Shown one piece after another: positions 24,601 through 32,210 of a stretch of DNA of 64,000 nt (position 1 is its first letter; each line of letters opens with the position of its first letter). The notes below the pieces were generated by a model. The model saw only the letters and a program-made list of their open reading frames with translations, was not told where the DNA came from and searched no databases. A program made the translations under genes and the position numbers. Origin of the DNA: a virus; the IMG/VR virus record IMGVR_UViG_3300024262_000019, positions 46,163 through 110,162 of that record; one strand, written 5' to 3'.

Positions 24601-25330
24601 TACCGTTAGGTACACCGATGTCTCCGACCTCAATCGTTCCGCCATCCCCTAGACCGTCAATACGAGCCCAGCCATCACTGGCAGTTCTAACGAAATCCTC
24701 CCCGGGAACAACATCTTTCGCCTCAACCCACCCACGACGAGTCATCACTTTATGCTCGGGTGTCAGGCGCAGGCTGGCCCCGTTGCTTACTGTAATCCTG
24801 ACAGTGTCGCGCACCCCTGAGTGCCTGGCTTCGATAGTTTCAGCAAAGCCGACCTTACCATCTGGATATGCAAGGACTCTTGGGGAGTCGCCGCTTGCAT
24901 CGAGGATCTGCCTGAGAGATGTGACCACTCCACCCTCCGCAACAATGCTTGCATCCAGATCTACACACCCCGTGAGAACTGCCTCACCGTAGTTGCCGCT
25001 GAACAGCTCCTTCATGTCCTCCTTGAGCTTTGGATAGAGCACATCGCATGTCTTCCCTAGGTAGTAGGGATCCATTACGAAGGTCTCAATATCCACCGGT
25101 CTTGTCTTGAACTCAGCCTCATTGAGAACATCTATGATCCTTGGAGGCCCCTCCTCTCCTTCGACCATCTGCAGTTCATTAAATGCCGGGTCGTCCATCT
25201 CCTTGAGGCACAGCAAGACCGCCTCCCTCTCCTCCGGGGAAAGACTATCGAACTCATCCTTGAGAAGCTTGACCACCTCCTCCGGGGTCTGCTCGCTACG
25301 AACGCGACCACCTAAATCCCTGATCGCCAT
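21686..25330 (-). CDS. terL: Large terminase subunit carrying two inteins
   Basis: 1214 aa before splicing, 670 aa after. GGAGGAG precedes the ATG. After removing both inteins the Walker A motif reads G-SIGWGK-T followed by FFASIAACRILYEL; Walker B is NVFAAMIDESNFM. The C-terminal nuclease shows HIDPSLNSDSTGFAIG, LVTMDQFNSADSL and KDVSDALAGITYSL, the three acidic clusters of an RNase H-fold terminase nuclease. The enzyme cuts concatemers and pumps DNA through the portal. The first intein lies between Gly121 and Ser256, the second between Lys261 and Thr672. The small-subunit candidate ends one base upstream. Confidence 0.95.
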   Translation of the reverse strand: MAIRDLGGRVRSEQTPEEVVKLLKDEFDSLSPEEREAVLLCLKEMDDPAFNELQMVEGEEGPPRIIDVLNEAEFKTRPVDIETFVMDPYYLGKTCDVLYPKLKEDMKELFSGNYGEAVLTGCVDLDASIVAEGGVVTSLRQILDASGDSPRVLAYPDGKVGFAETIEARHSGVRDTVRITVSNGASLRLTPEHKVMTRRGWVEAKDVVPGEDFVRTASDGWARIDGLGDGGTIEVGDIGVPNGNSFFCEGFQVHNSIGWGKSVVATTSFVDGVSGRRMTIEEAVDRDVLVPSLDGNEIAHRPPSKIWKCGHKQCFRMTLASGQYLEASKDHPVLTPIGYVPLLDLAPGSFVAAARSVPEPIATLEITDECVKVAAYLIADGSLTANSCVYIKGDEEVVGDFKLCAEHIPGFDGFGCEKYDRGAWYTTVRGAMDWVRSLGIDCLSKEKRVPAKFFGLNSRQLALFLNRLFTDGNVYTGSPRKIEIALASEGLIDDVQYLLRRFGVVARKSHHKKSIKQDDGTKEWFDAWRLQIADAPMQLRFLEFIGKIPGKESKCDKLLAQASATKGNPNWDLVPITTEELKVIRRETGPHTNKEWNDAGGALAKGSCMGRDKFQRLCRSTSYQGEYRKFADMDVVWERIESIDDIGWHDVYDLTVPGTENAVANGIIIHNTFFASIAACRILYELSCMRDPHKSFGIGKGSDITLIVLSVKEDLAIKVAFENIVNKIKESDYFMENFPYKPLKKEIQFPNHVQVAARASTDSAALGLNVFAAMIDESNFMAPMKKKGGMESRFGGGDRAQFLYDQLMRRMKSRFQKHGKLPGMMLVVSSKQTRDDFTAKRIKESADDPTLFVRDYATWHVKPKGTLSEEMFSVLVGNDLVPSKILEPDEVEAVREKLQEGMVIVDVPIDYRNDFDNNLEDSIRDVAGIATVSVSPFIQQLDKIVPCIDVNRSHPFSVEEWVQTDGGSVNWTKLAKQVSVREGASMSQIWQPKFYPGLARHVHIDPSLNSDSTGFAIGCVTGYKTIVRRDPETQEQYTEPAPRVWVDMLLRINPPIGGEIDYGMIRALVYQFQHYGFSIGLVTMDQFNSADSLQKFSKKGITAERLSVDKPMDAYDVLKSAIYENRISFYDYKPLLDELKSIQRDNVRNKVDHPRLGSKDVSDALAGITYSLTTSYHGSPMGVIKGISNFSNPEAEEQREMVEDDTIMLPFLQG
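23318..24547 (-). mobile_element. Terminase intein 2, LAGLIDADG type, inside Walker A
   Basis: Residues 262-671 (410 aa). Starts with Ser262 (SVVATTSFVDG), block B YLEASKDHPVLTP, and ends HDVYDLTVPGTENAVANGIIIHN, with Thr as +1 residue. The endonuclease helices are VKVAAYLIADGSL (about 371) and LALFLNRLFTDGNV (about 461). The Ser1/Thr+1 chemistry differs from intein 1. Insertion between Lys and Thr of the P-loop is the same relative site as in the helicase gene. Confidence 0.93.
24566..24967 (-). mobile_element. Terminase intein 1, mini-intein without endonuclease
   Basis: Residues 122-255 (134 aa). Cys122 starts block A (CVDLDASIVAEGG), block B is ASLRLTPEHKVMTRRG, and the end is GNSFFCEGFQVHN with Ser256 next. 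The length leaves no room for a homing nuclease, so it can splice but no longer spread by itself. It lies between the first Gly and the Ser of the P-loop. Confidence 0.93.
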
Positions 25331-26092
25331 CTACTCCTCCGTATCTGGCGGTGGCGTGGCCTCATCCTCGGGCGATGGCGTGGTCTCATCCTCTACATCT
25401 ATGATGTCTGGGGCAGCTTTAGCTGCATGCATGACAACATTTACGGCATCGATACTAGCCCTGTCACTGAGAACCGACAGTGCATTGACCATACTGAGAA
25501 CCTTGCGACGACTATCCGGATCAGCCATAACGCTTCCCACGCCCTCGTTGTATCGATTGCCTATCTGAACGGAGGCATGGCCAGTGACGGACATCTCGCC
25601 AAGCTGGCGTTTAGCAATACCTAGATCCATCTTCAGATCTGCGCTCTGTTTAAGAAGCTTCATCGCATAGAAGATCTCTCGACCGGTCTGAGGGAGAAGC
25701 TTTTTGATCTTCAACTCATTGGTCATCTCTATTTCGATACGCTTGAACTGCTTTTTATATAGCTCCTCAAGCTCCTCAAGCTCATTCAATCCGTTGGACA
25801 ATCTCTTGTTAGCCTGCATAACCACAGCGGCATTCTGACTAGTGAGAGCCAGCTCGGCTGGCGGGATGGCCCGGCGATATTCGTCTATCATCTTGCGCAC
25901 ATAGTTAGCGCTAAGGTGGGTAAGCTCCTGGCTTTCATCCTGAATGAACTTAGTCAAATCAGATGCCGACCAACCCATCCTCAGGCGGCGATCTACCTCC
26001 TCGAAGCACCTGCAGTCTTTCAGTGCTGCCGCTTTCTTCTGCTCGCGGCTTACCGGACGAACTGGTGGTCTACGAGTCTTTTTATCTGCCAT
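25331..26092 (-). CDS. Putative small terminase subunit
   Basis: 253 aa. ATG 26092 has GGAG six bases upstream; the longer frame to 26104 would need a TTG. It ends one base before the large terminase. N-terminal basic region with a helix-turn-helix-like stretch (CFEEVDRRLRMGWSASDLTKFI, about 30-55), then a long helical oligomerisation region (LNELEELEELYKKQFKRIEIEM, 100-125) and an acidic Pro/Thr-rich tail. Domain order and place fit a small terminase, which recognises the packaging site and stimulates the motor. Sequence similarity is not obvious to me. Confidence 0.7.
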   Translation of the reverse strand: MADKKTRRPPVRPVSREQKKAAALKDCRCFEEVDRRLRMGWSASDLTKFIQDESQELTHLSANYVRKMIDEYRRAIPPAELALTSQNAAVVMQANKRLSNGLNELEELEELYKKQFKRIEIEMTNELKIKKLLPQTGREIFYAMKLLKQSADLKMDLGIAKRQLGEMSVTGHASVQIGNRYNEGVGSVMADPDSRRKVLSMVNALSVLSDRASIDAVNVVMHAAKAAPDIIDVEDETTPSPEDEATPPPDTEE

Positions 26093-26184
26093 GAGTCGCT
26101 CCAAAGATATGGTAGTTGCGACTCAGAGACTAGCCTATTAGGGCGTTTACCTCAATAAAGCTAATTGTAGGATCTACTTAGCAA

Positions 26185-26198
26185 CGCAAGCGCTTGCG
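26185..26198. repeat. 14-bp palindrome CGCAAGCGCTTGCG, copy 1
   Basis: Perfect palindrome in the short intergenic gap between the kinase-like gene (ends 26202) and the small terminase gene. Its flanks (GCAA before, CACC after) match copies 3 and 4 read on the other strand. Four exact copies and one 12-bp core occur in the window; candidate binding site for the phage ParB. Confidence 0.85.
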
Positions 26199-26201
26199 CA
26201 C

Positions 26202-27563
26202 CTATATGATGAATTCAATTCCATCCGGGATCTTACCCTGGACAGTCTTTTGAAAATCGAAATTCTTTCCAATTGCAGAAGTCATAATCTGAGATGTTGT
26301 TTGAACGATCTTACCGATACGACCATCCTCGACGCCATACCCGCGCCGTAACGGCACAAGAACGCTACGAATGTAGTCCGTAGATCCTGAAACCATACCC
26401 TCTACATCCGTCTCAAGAAAAACAGTTCTAGCTATCATGTCTGCAATATTGGGGACCGGGATACCAATCTCCATCATTACCTGGATAAGCAACGTCGCGA
26501 CACCCTCGCCAAACCCATCCGTCATCTGCTTTGTGGTCATAACCATCTCTTCACGCTCTCGCTCCGTGAAGGTTCCCATGAGCGCTATACTATCAGCGCC
26601 GACCGGCGGAGATCCATTGGATGGCTCCTCCAGTGGTCCCGAGAACTTACGACCCCAACCCTTCTTGCGCATCGCAAGATACCACTCTGCGGTAAGCGCA
26701 GAGCTAGGAAAAGACAGGCCAAATCCATATAACGCCAAGGAATCCGAAGACCTGTTGTATGCGTAATCACACAGCAATCTACTTGGTACGCCAAGTATGA
26801 AGTCGATCAGTATGGCGCGATAAATGGAATGCCTCAGCCTACTGGAAGATGTCTCCCATCGATTCGTGTCGTCTGGACCGAGCTTCGCCCAATACTCAGC
26901 GAAATTCTCAGCATTAAACGGCAGGGCCTGCAGTAAGCCAACCGTACCAAATGTCTCATCTACCAATGTTGGCGCAATCCTCAGGCGACGCCCCACCCGC
27001 TCTCTGACGGCGTCGGATATGAGTGGAACCAGATTTACTTCTTTTGCTGAAATCGGTGGTGCTATGTCTTCGCACCCCATAGCCTTCATAGCTTCGTAGG
27101 CGGCCTGCTCCCTCCTGATAGGAGCATACTCATCATCGACGCCATACGTGGCACCCATGGCCTCGCTGACGCTCGTATTGGCTAATGCTGGAAAGCGCAG
27201 GAGTCCACTTTTGACCTGACCGTCGAAGTTTCGGTACCTCGCCCATAGGTTTCCGCTAGCACCTCCGAGGACCCGCTCCTCAATATGCTCAATAGATGTC
27301 GTGCGGAGCCAGTCCCAGAGAATGGGTTCTGGCATATTCCACGGAGGATCAATGGTTGAACCATCGAACCTCTTCGATGGGATCATCAGTATCCCTGTCT
27401 TTTTATGATAGACAGGAGCCTGTGGGAGGGTCTCGGCTACATACGCCGACTGCTCTGCCTTGGCTTTCTCAGCAGCCTCAGCATCACGTCTGCTAGGCTC
27501 CGGGGGCTCATGAGAGAGAGCCCCAAAAACACTACTTAGCTTCGCTATTGTTTGGTTGGGCAT
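26202..27563 (-). CDS. Kinase-fold protein, degenerate (pseudokinase candidate A)
   Basis: 453 aa from ATG 27563; the longer frame begins with a TTG inside the upstream gene. Reading beside the genes at 27836 and 29239 shows a shared layout: glycine-rich loop and Lys (RVLGGASGNLWARYRN, residues 98-112; K118), helix QAAYEAMKAMGCEDIAPP (153-170), then AILIDFILGVPSRLL (250-264) and LALYGFGLSFPS (276-287). These correspond to the catalytic and metal loops of PI3/4-kinase- or HipA-like enzymes. The catalytic Asp, Asn and metal Asp are replaced here, so it is probably not an active kinase. Role unknown. Confidence 0.75.
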   Translation of the reverse strand: MPNQTIAKLSSVFGALSHEPPEPSRRDAEAAEKAKAEQSAYVAETLPQAPVYHKKTGILMIPSKRFDGSTIDPPWNMPEPILWDWLRTTSIEHIEERVLGGASGNLWARYRNFDGQVKSGLLRFPALANTSVSEAMGATYGVDDEYAPIRREQAAYEAMKAMGCEDIAPPISAKEVNLVPLISDAVRERVGRRLRIAPTLVDETFGTVGLLQALPFNAENFAEYWAKLGPDDTNRWETSSSRLRHSIYRAILIDFILGVPSRLLCDYAYNRSSDSLALYGFGLSFPSSALTAEWYLAMRKKGWGRKFSGPLEEPSNGSPPVGADSIALMGTFTEREREEMVMTTKQMTDGFGEGVATLLIQVMMEIGIPVPNIADMIARTVFLETDVEGMVSGSTDYIRSVLVPLRRGYGVEDGRIGKIVQTTSQIMTSAIGKNFDFQKTVQGKIPDGIEFII

Positions 27564-27831
27564 CGACGACGTTAACCTCTGGTAAAGTTTCAACCAGATC
27601 GGCTGCCTTGCCAAGATACTGGAACGCCGACCTTAAGTCATCTACCTCTGCGGAATACGCCGATGAATAACCTCCGACCTTATGCATGGCACTGTGCAGA
27701 CCTGAGTGACCAAGATTTTTATCACCCATGGAGCCATCGCCATAGAGCGTCCTGGACTTAACTGCGCCATCCTCGTTCCACATGACACGTCGAACTCGGC
27801 CCTCATCATCGAAAACAAATACGACATTCAT
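27532..27831 (-). CDS. Small protein in the kinase-fold cluster
   Basis: 99 aa. N-terminal MNVVFVFDDEGRVRRVMWNEDG looks like two beta strands with a turn, followed by a Gly/His segment (GDKNLGHSGLHSAMHKVGG) and a helix (VDDLRSAFQYLGKAADLVETL). Its 3' end overlaps the next gene by 32 bases. It lies between kinase-like genes A and C and may be their partner; no family recognised. Confidence 0.65.
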   Translation of the reverse strand: MNVVFVFDDEGRVRRVMWNEDGAVKSRTLYGDGSMGDKNLGHSGLHSAMHKVGGYSSAYSAEVDDLRSAFQYLGKAADLVETLPEVNVVDAQPNNSEAK

Positions 27832-27835
27832 GGTG

Positions 27836-29002
27836 TTATTCCCCAGGCCTAACGCTTAGTTGAGAAAGTGTGCCTTCTAATCCGTGGGCGAGCATCATCT
27901 TTGCTCTTTCCTTAAGAAATTCAGCATCTTCCTTGGAAACATTCATCTGATCTGAACCAGCCATATGCTCTCCGGCAGCAAGCCGTTTGAGCGTCTCCTT
28001 CATCCTTGGTGGATAGTTCATACCTACATCGTCTGACCTATTAGCGCGATAGTCAAGCTTCCCACCAGGAGCATAGGCTGAGACCACCGCATGACGACCC
28101 TCCTGCTCTGCCTCTTGCTTGGAATGTGCGGAGGCCATCGAACTGTCATGATCGATCGCAACTGAGTGCGTATTTGGTCCAGCTTTGCTCACTAGAACAT
28201 TGCCAGAGTGAGCATCTGTATGGCCAAAAAGCGTATGCATTACGATGCCATGCATCCTATCCTCGTCACTTACCTTGGCCAAATCTGCCGGCGAAGCGAA
28301 CTCTGCTTTGTCATGCGCACCGATGTGCTCCTGAACATGAGCATCACCGCCGGCATGACTCGATGGCATCCGCATAGCCTTTGCCGCAGAGTCCTGATCA
28401 TCTGGAGCCATACCACTGCTTAGGTGGCCATGAATCTTTGATTCGATACCAACGGGAACCATATGATGAGCACCCATGGAAGACATGACGTCATAAACCG
28501 CCTGATGCCTACGACCCCATTCGTGAGGTTCAGCGCCAGCAGACCAGTCAGCCCGATGCTCATCTGGGATATCTCCGCCACTCGGGCTCTTAGTATACCC
28601 CCAGGCAGCACCCTTGTGAGGCTTGGCAATGTATCCAGGACCATTCTCCAGATTGCCGTGAAGCACCACATTCCCAGAGCCACTCTTGTGACGAATTTTA
28701 TTCTTGCCAGTAGTGACCGTACGAGCACCCTTAGCATGGTACGCACCACTGAATGCGTTTACTCTTGATGCGGCGTCCGACAGATCTGGCCTAGCCCTTG
28801 AGGCAAGACTTGGCTCAGAGTGCGGAATTTCGTTAGGGGTACTACCAGTCCACGATGACTTCTGCTGAGATGGTGCAGGCGGACCCTCGGCGACCTTCGG
28901 TTGAATCACAGTAGACTTTCTAACCGGCACAGTCTTCTGCTCTTCGTATAGGTCCCTTGGCGGATTCCTGAGCAGATCCATTGTTGATAGCCATCTAGCC
29001 AT
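27836..29002 (-). CDS. Atypical kinase (PI3/4K- or HipA-like fold), active-site residues intact
   Basis: 388 aa from ATG 29002 (GGAGG six bases upstream; eight-base overlap with the gene before). A Pro/Ser-rich N-terminus of about 95 residues precedes the fold: SGNVVLHGNLENGPGYIAKP (109-128, Lys127), helix RRHQAVYDVMSSMGAHHMVP, catalytic loop GHTDAHSGNVLV (Asp263, His265, Asn268) and metal motif SVAIDHDSSMA (Asp284). D-x-H-x-x-N followed by (I/V)DH is the pattern of PI3/4-kinase, HipA and Fam20-like atypical kinases. Substrate cannot be told; it may phosphorylate or AMPylate protein. Two degenerate relatives flank it. Confidence 0.75.
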   Translation of the reverse strand: MARWLSTMDLLRNPPRDLYEEQKTVPVRKSTVIQPKVAEGPPAPSQQKSSWTGSTPNEIPHSEPSLASRARPDLSDAASRVNAFSGAYHAKGARTVTTGKNKIRHKSGSGNVVLHGNLENGPGYIAKPHKGAAWGYTKSPSGGDIPDEHRADWSAGAEPHEWGRRHQAVYDVMSSMGAHHMVPVGIESKIHGHLSSGMAPDDQDSAAKAMRMPSSHAGGDAHVQEHIGAHDKAEFASPADLAKVSDEDRMHGIVMHTLFGHTDAHSGNVLVSKAGPNTHSVAIDHDSSMASAHSKQEAEQEGRHAVVSAYAPGGKLDYRANRSDDVGMNYPPRMKETLKRLAAGEHMAGSDQMNVSKEDAEFLKERAKMMLAHGLEGTLSQLSVRPGE

Positions 29003-29255
29003 CGATAACCTCCACATCAACCATCGGACTCATCAACAACCTCTGCAGGAGCAACTCCAGTGGAGATATTCCTAGGCGACTAGCACGAATTTGCATGTCC
29101 TCTAGCATGAGAGGAATAACGCCATCCCATAGCCCGGACACTTTTATATCGCCTGCCACCTGCCAAATGTCAGCGCCCTGGGAAGACCTAAGCTCACCGT
29201 TGGCGATGTCGATCCTATTCACTCTTAGGCGCCTGGTATCAGGAACGCTTGTCAT
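28995..29255 (-). CDS. Small hypothetical protein of the kinase-fold cluster
   Basis: 86 aa, overlapping its neighbours by 8 and 17 bases. The first half is beta-like (RRLRVNRIDIANGELRSSQG, ADIWQVAGDIKV); the second half is a long helix (MLEDMQIRASRLGISPLELLLQRLL). The tight overlaps suggest it is made together with the two kinase-fold proteins at either side. No function recognised. Confidence 0.65.
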   Translation of the reverse strand: MTSVPDTRRLRVNRIDIANGELRSSQGADIWQVAGDIKVSGLWDGVIPLMLEDMQIRASRLGISPLELLLQRLLMSPMVDVEVIDG

Positions 29256-30876
29256 CCTTGTGCTCCGATTTCATTTTTTTAACGAAAGAAAAATCCCCAA
29301 CCAATGCATTCTGCATAGTCTGGTCAACGAACTCCTCTATACCCTTCATCTCGTCCGGGACGTTGCCCTGTAAGATCTGCGCGTAGTATCTAGCAGCAAA
29401 ATACGGATCTCTGGCGATGTCACCGGAGTGTGTTGCCAGCATCCACATCCTACTTAATGCACCGCACACCTGTAGGGCGCTGAGCTTCCTATCTATAAGT
29501 GCTCTCGCAAGCTCCCTAGACCTATCACCACGCATGCGCGATGCGATGTCCTGTCCAATCTCCTCAAACACCTTAATCTCTTCATCTCCGCCGCGAACGA
29601 CCAGCATAGTCATAATGTCATTCCACATCAGCGCTTTACCAGTTGCCGGGTCAGCGACGACATCCCCATATGCACCGACTCCCGACTCCATGTATCTCTT
29701 TCCGATTCTGGCTGGGCACGGAAGAGACATCTCATTTCCATATGCGATAACCGGATGACTTTCGTTGTCACAGAATGCAATGTCGCCAAAACTTCGATCG
29801 AGATTCCACACAACAAAATCAAACACAGCTAGGCGAAGAAACGATATCCTTCGATCCGGTGGCATGGTTTCCCATATCCGATTTAGGACATCTGTCCTCT
29901 CTTCGCTTCCGTTACTTTCAAAAATCGACTTGAACCATTCCTCGCCGTCTATGGTCCACAGCTGATCTCTAACGAATTGTACCGTAGCGTAGCCTCCGAG
30001 CCTCTTACGCACATTGTCTGGATCGTCACCGGTCTCGCGGGCTACCCAGTCTACTAGCACCTCCCTCCTCTCTATCAAGGAGTCTGGGAGCACCGAAGTT
30101 AAGTCTCCATCATCGTCGAATCTACTAATCGTAGGAGGAATAACATCGTCGAGCCCACAGGACTTTGCCACCTCATATGCAGATGCCGCTCTCACTGACA
30201 GATCGCCACCCTCTTTCAGATTGACCAAATCTCCCCATATTGAATGGATAACAGGATCTCTTAGAGACTCAATCCATAGGTAGGCGCTAAAGGAGCCTCC
30301 GCGATGAGACTCAATGCGAGCGAGCATAGATCCGCTGCCCGGTTTGACGACTGTCATTTTGCGAACAGTGCCAGATCTGAGGTCATTAAGAAGGTCTGGC
30401 TCATCGACACCCCATAGCACTCTATCTGTTGGGAGAACCGAAGCTATGGCTATATTTAGAGGACCGGGATCTATAACCTGCAACGCTCGGTTGCCTTTGT
30501 CATACCTTCTTCTAAGCTCAGCTGGGACCGGATCTTCCTCCTCGGCAGCTGACTTCGTCGTCTTCTTAATCCAGGCAATATCGTAATAGCGAACTGACAT
30601 CCTAGTAGGCAATGGCTCAGGCTGCGCTGCGACCACACCAGCCTGGGCTGGAGCTATGGCAGGCTGAAGCATTGGGCCATTCTTACCCTTGCTAACAGAA
30701 AGAGGTTGAATGGACGAATCCCTGCCTGTCTTAGATGCATACTCGTCGTTTGGGTTTGCCTTCTTGACATGAAACGCCTGCTTAACGACCTGCGTTCCAC
30801 CATCGGGAGATCTGCGACGAACCTTTTTTATGACTCTAACTAGGCTCGCACCGAACTGTTCATATATATCACTCAT
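29239..30876 (-). CDS. Kinase-fold protein, degenerate (pseudokinase candidate B)
   Basis: 545 aa, GAGGA before the ATG. Residues 1-170 are unique (basic start, Pro/Ala linker, then VLPTDRVLWGVDEPDLLND). The shared fold follows: SMLARIESHRGGSFSAYLWIES (183-204), helix ASAYEVAKSCGLDDVIPP (231-248), VFDFVVWNLDRSFGDIAF (351-368) and VIAYGNEMSLP (376-386). WNLDR keeps an Asp-Arg resembling the N-x-D-R of HipA-type loops, but the following Asn and the metal Asp are missing. It may bind nucleotide without transfer, or act as a structural partner. C-terminal 160 residues are helical. Confidence 0.75.
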   Translation of the reverse strand: MSDIYEQFGASLVRVIKKVRRRSPDGGTQVVKQAFHVKKANPNDEYASKTGRDSSIQPLSVSKGKNGPMLQPAIAPAQAGVVAAQPEPLPTRMSVRYYDIAWIKKTTKSAAEEEDPVPAELRRRYDKGNRALQVIDPGPLNIAIASVLPTDRVLWGVDEPDLLNDLRSGTVRKMTVVKPGSGSMLARIESHRGGSFSAYLWIESLRDPVIHSIWGDLVNLKEGGDLSVRAASAYEVAKSCGLDDVIPPTISRFDDDGDLTSVLPDSLIERREVLVDWVARETGDDPDNVRKRLGGYATVQFVRDQLWTIDGEEWFKSIFESNGSEERTDVLNRIWETMPPDRRISFLRLAVFDFVVWNLDRSFGDIAFCDNESHPVIAYGNEMSLPCPARIGKRYMESGVGAYGDVVADPATGKALMWNDIMTMLVVRGGDEEIKVFEEIGQDIASRMRGDRSRELARALIDRKLSALQVCGALSRMWMLATHSGDIARDPYFAARYYAQILQGNVPDEMKGIEEFVDQTMQNALVGDFSFVKKMKSEHKDDKRS

Positions 30877-31182
30877 CTAATCCTCTATGACCTCGGAGCG
30901 AAGGAACGGACTCCTGGAGATGCGAGCATGGAATACGGCCAATGGACTCATGTCGGCAGCAATTGATGACATGTGGTATCTAGCCGAAGACACCGGCTCA
31001 AATAGCATCACGGCAGCAACTCCGGTTCCGTATAGGCCACCGTCCTCTGCCTGCCACACTTCACCGACTACGGAATGATCACTTCCAGTCCCAGGATCTA
31101 CACTGTAAATCCTAAGCCTTCTCTCATCTCCAACGATGTCATCTGGCTGCAACTCAATTGCAGGTGATCTGTCGTCTTCCAT
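30877..31182 (-). CDS. Small hypothetical protein upstream of kinase-fold cluster
   Basis: 101 aa, ends one base before the start of kinase-fold gene B, so probably co-translated. N-terminal part acidic (MEDDRSPAIELQPDDIVGDE), then strands RRLRIYSVDPG and SVVGEVWQAEDGGLYGTGVAAVMLFEP, which could be a small beta-barrel. No known motif. Confidence 0.65.
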   Translation of the reverse strand: MEDDRSPAIELQPDDIVGDERRLRIYSVDPGTGSDHSVVGEVWQAEDGGLYGTGVAAVMLFEPVSSARYHMSSIAADMSPLAVFHARISRSPFLRSEVIED

Positions 31183-31183
31183 A

Positions 31184-31960
31184 CTAGAACTCCAAACCTA
31201 AGGCCGCATCCGTGATTGCCTCTTCGATGATCTCGTTGATGTCAACCTTCTTAGATCTTGAGGCTCTAACAATTCTCTTCATTGCCTCCCTAGTCTTATC
31301 AGACATCGCAACATAGATGTGCTCCTTGCCGCCCCAGGTGAAGACGAGGAAACTGTACTGAGCGGTATCACCGCTGTCGGACATGAACCTCTGAATGATC
31401 TTATCTAGATCTCCAACAGTCCTAGCCTCCTTGGCTTGCTTTCCAAATTCATCAGCCAGCTCAGCGGACATCGACTTCTTGATGTCGCCCTTAACCTGTT
31501 TGATCAGCTTCTGAAGCCCAGAGTCGTCTGTGTAGCCAAGCAGCTGCACAGCTTCGTCTCCATACTTCTTGGCCATCTCATTGTAAATAGCGACCATTTT
31601 GTCGGGATTCATCTTCCCGTGAAGAACATTGGACCTGACATTCTGAAGCTTCCTAAGATCTTCCTCCTGCCACTTGTCGCCCTGGAGAACGTCCACTGGG
31701 ATGCGCTTGAGACCAAGTGCCTTTGCAGCAGCAGCGCGATGGTGGCCGCTGACTATCTCGTAGTAAGTTGAACCATCTTCTCGCTCAACATGGGCCACGG
31801 TTGGCGGGTCGATGAACCCAACCTTCTTGATCGTCTTCTTGAGGAGCGCGAACTCCTCCTCGGTCATCTCATTCGGATTCCACTCAGCGCCAACTAGTTC
31901 ACCTGGGCTGACAGTGATTCTCTCGACATCCATCTTCTCGGGAGAGATGTCTGGCATCAT
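31184..31960 (-). CDS. ParB/Srx-fold protein
   Basis: 258 aa. The N-terminal 110 residues match the ParB/sulfiredoxin fold: NEMTEEEFALLKKTIKKVGF then IDPPTVAHVE, and the hallmark YYEIVSGHHRAAAAKALGLKRIPV (about 67-90), where G-H-H-R-A-A replaces G-E-R-R-x-x-A. No helix-turn-helix of canonical ParB follows; the C-terminus has QYSFLVFTWGGKEHIYVAMSD, a new beta segment. Phage members of this fold can be nucleases, ATP-using enzymes or regulators. The start overlaps the preceding stop (ATGA). Confidence 0.8.
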   Translation of the reverse strand: MMPDISPEKMDVERITVSPGELVGAEWNPNEMTEEEFALLKKTIKKVGFIDPPTVAHVEREDGSTYYEIVSGHHRAAAAKALGLKRIPVDVLQGDKWQEEDLRKLQNVRSNVLHGKMNPDKMVAIYNEMAKKYGDEAVQLLGYTDDSGLQKLIKQVKGDIKKSMSAELADEFGKQAKEARTVGDLDKIIQRFMSDSGDTAQYSFLVFTWGGKEHIYVAMSDKTREAMKRIVRASRSKKVDINEIIEEAITDAALGLEF

Positions 31961-32172
31961 GAGTCCAAAGCCTCAGCGATGGCCATGAGCCTTTCCGCAG
32001 CCAACAAGATCTCACCTCGAAGCTGATACTGCCAAATCTCAATATTGATATCATTGGATGGCAGCTCGTCGCCCGGAATGCCGGCTTCGAGCTTCTCCTT
32101 CTGCCTACCAAGAAGAGACAATACCTGATCTATTTCATCCCGGAGTGTGTCCGGCTGGAGACGCATGGTCAT
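31957..32172 (-). CDS. Small helical protein
   Basis: 71 aa, two helices: DTLRDEIDQVLSLLGRQKEKLEAG and IEIWQYQLRGEILLAAERLMAIAE. Overlaps the ParB-fold gene by four bases, suggesting a stoichiometric partner. No motif recognised. Confidence 0.6.
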   Translation of the reverse strand: MTMRLQPDTLRDEIDQVLSLLGRQKEKLEAGIPGDELPSNDINIEIWQYQLRGEILLAAERLMAIAEALDS

Positions 32173-32210
32173 GCCGCCAGTCTAACTATCTAGCTGTAAT
32201 TAGGCTACTC

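Noticed and set aside
26093-26104. Upstream TTG starts for the small terminase (26104) and the kinase-fold gene (27614)
   Set aside because: ATG codons a little downstream have good ribosome-site spacing or avoid long overlaps.
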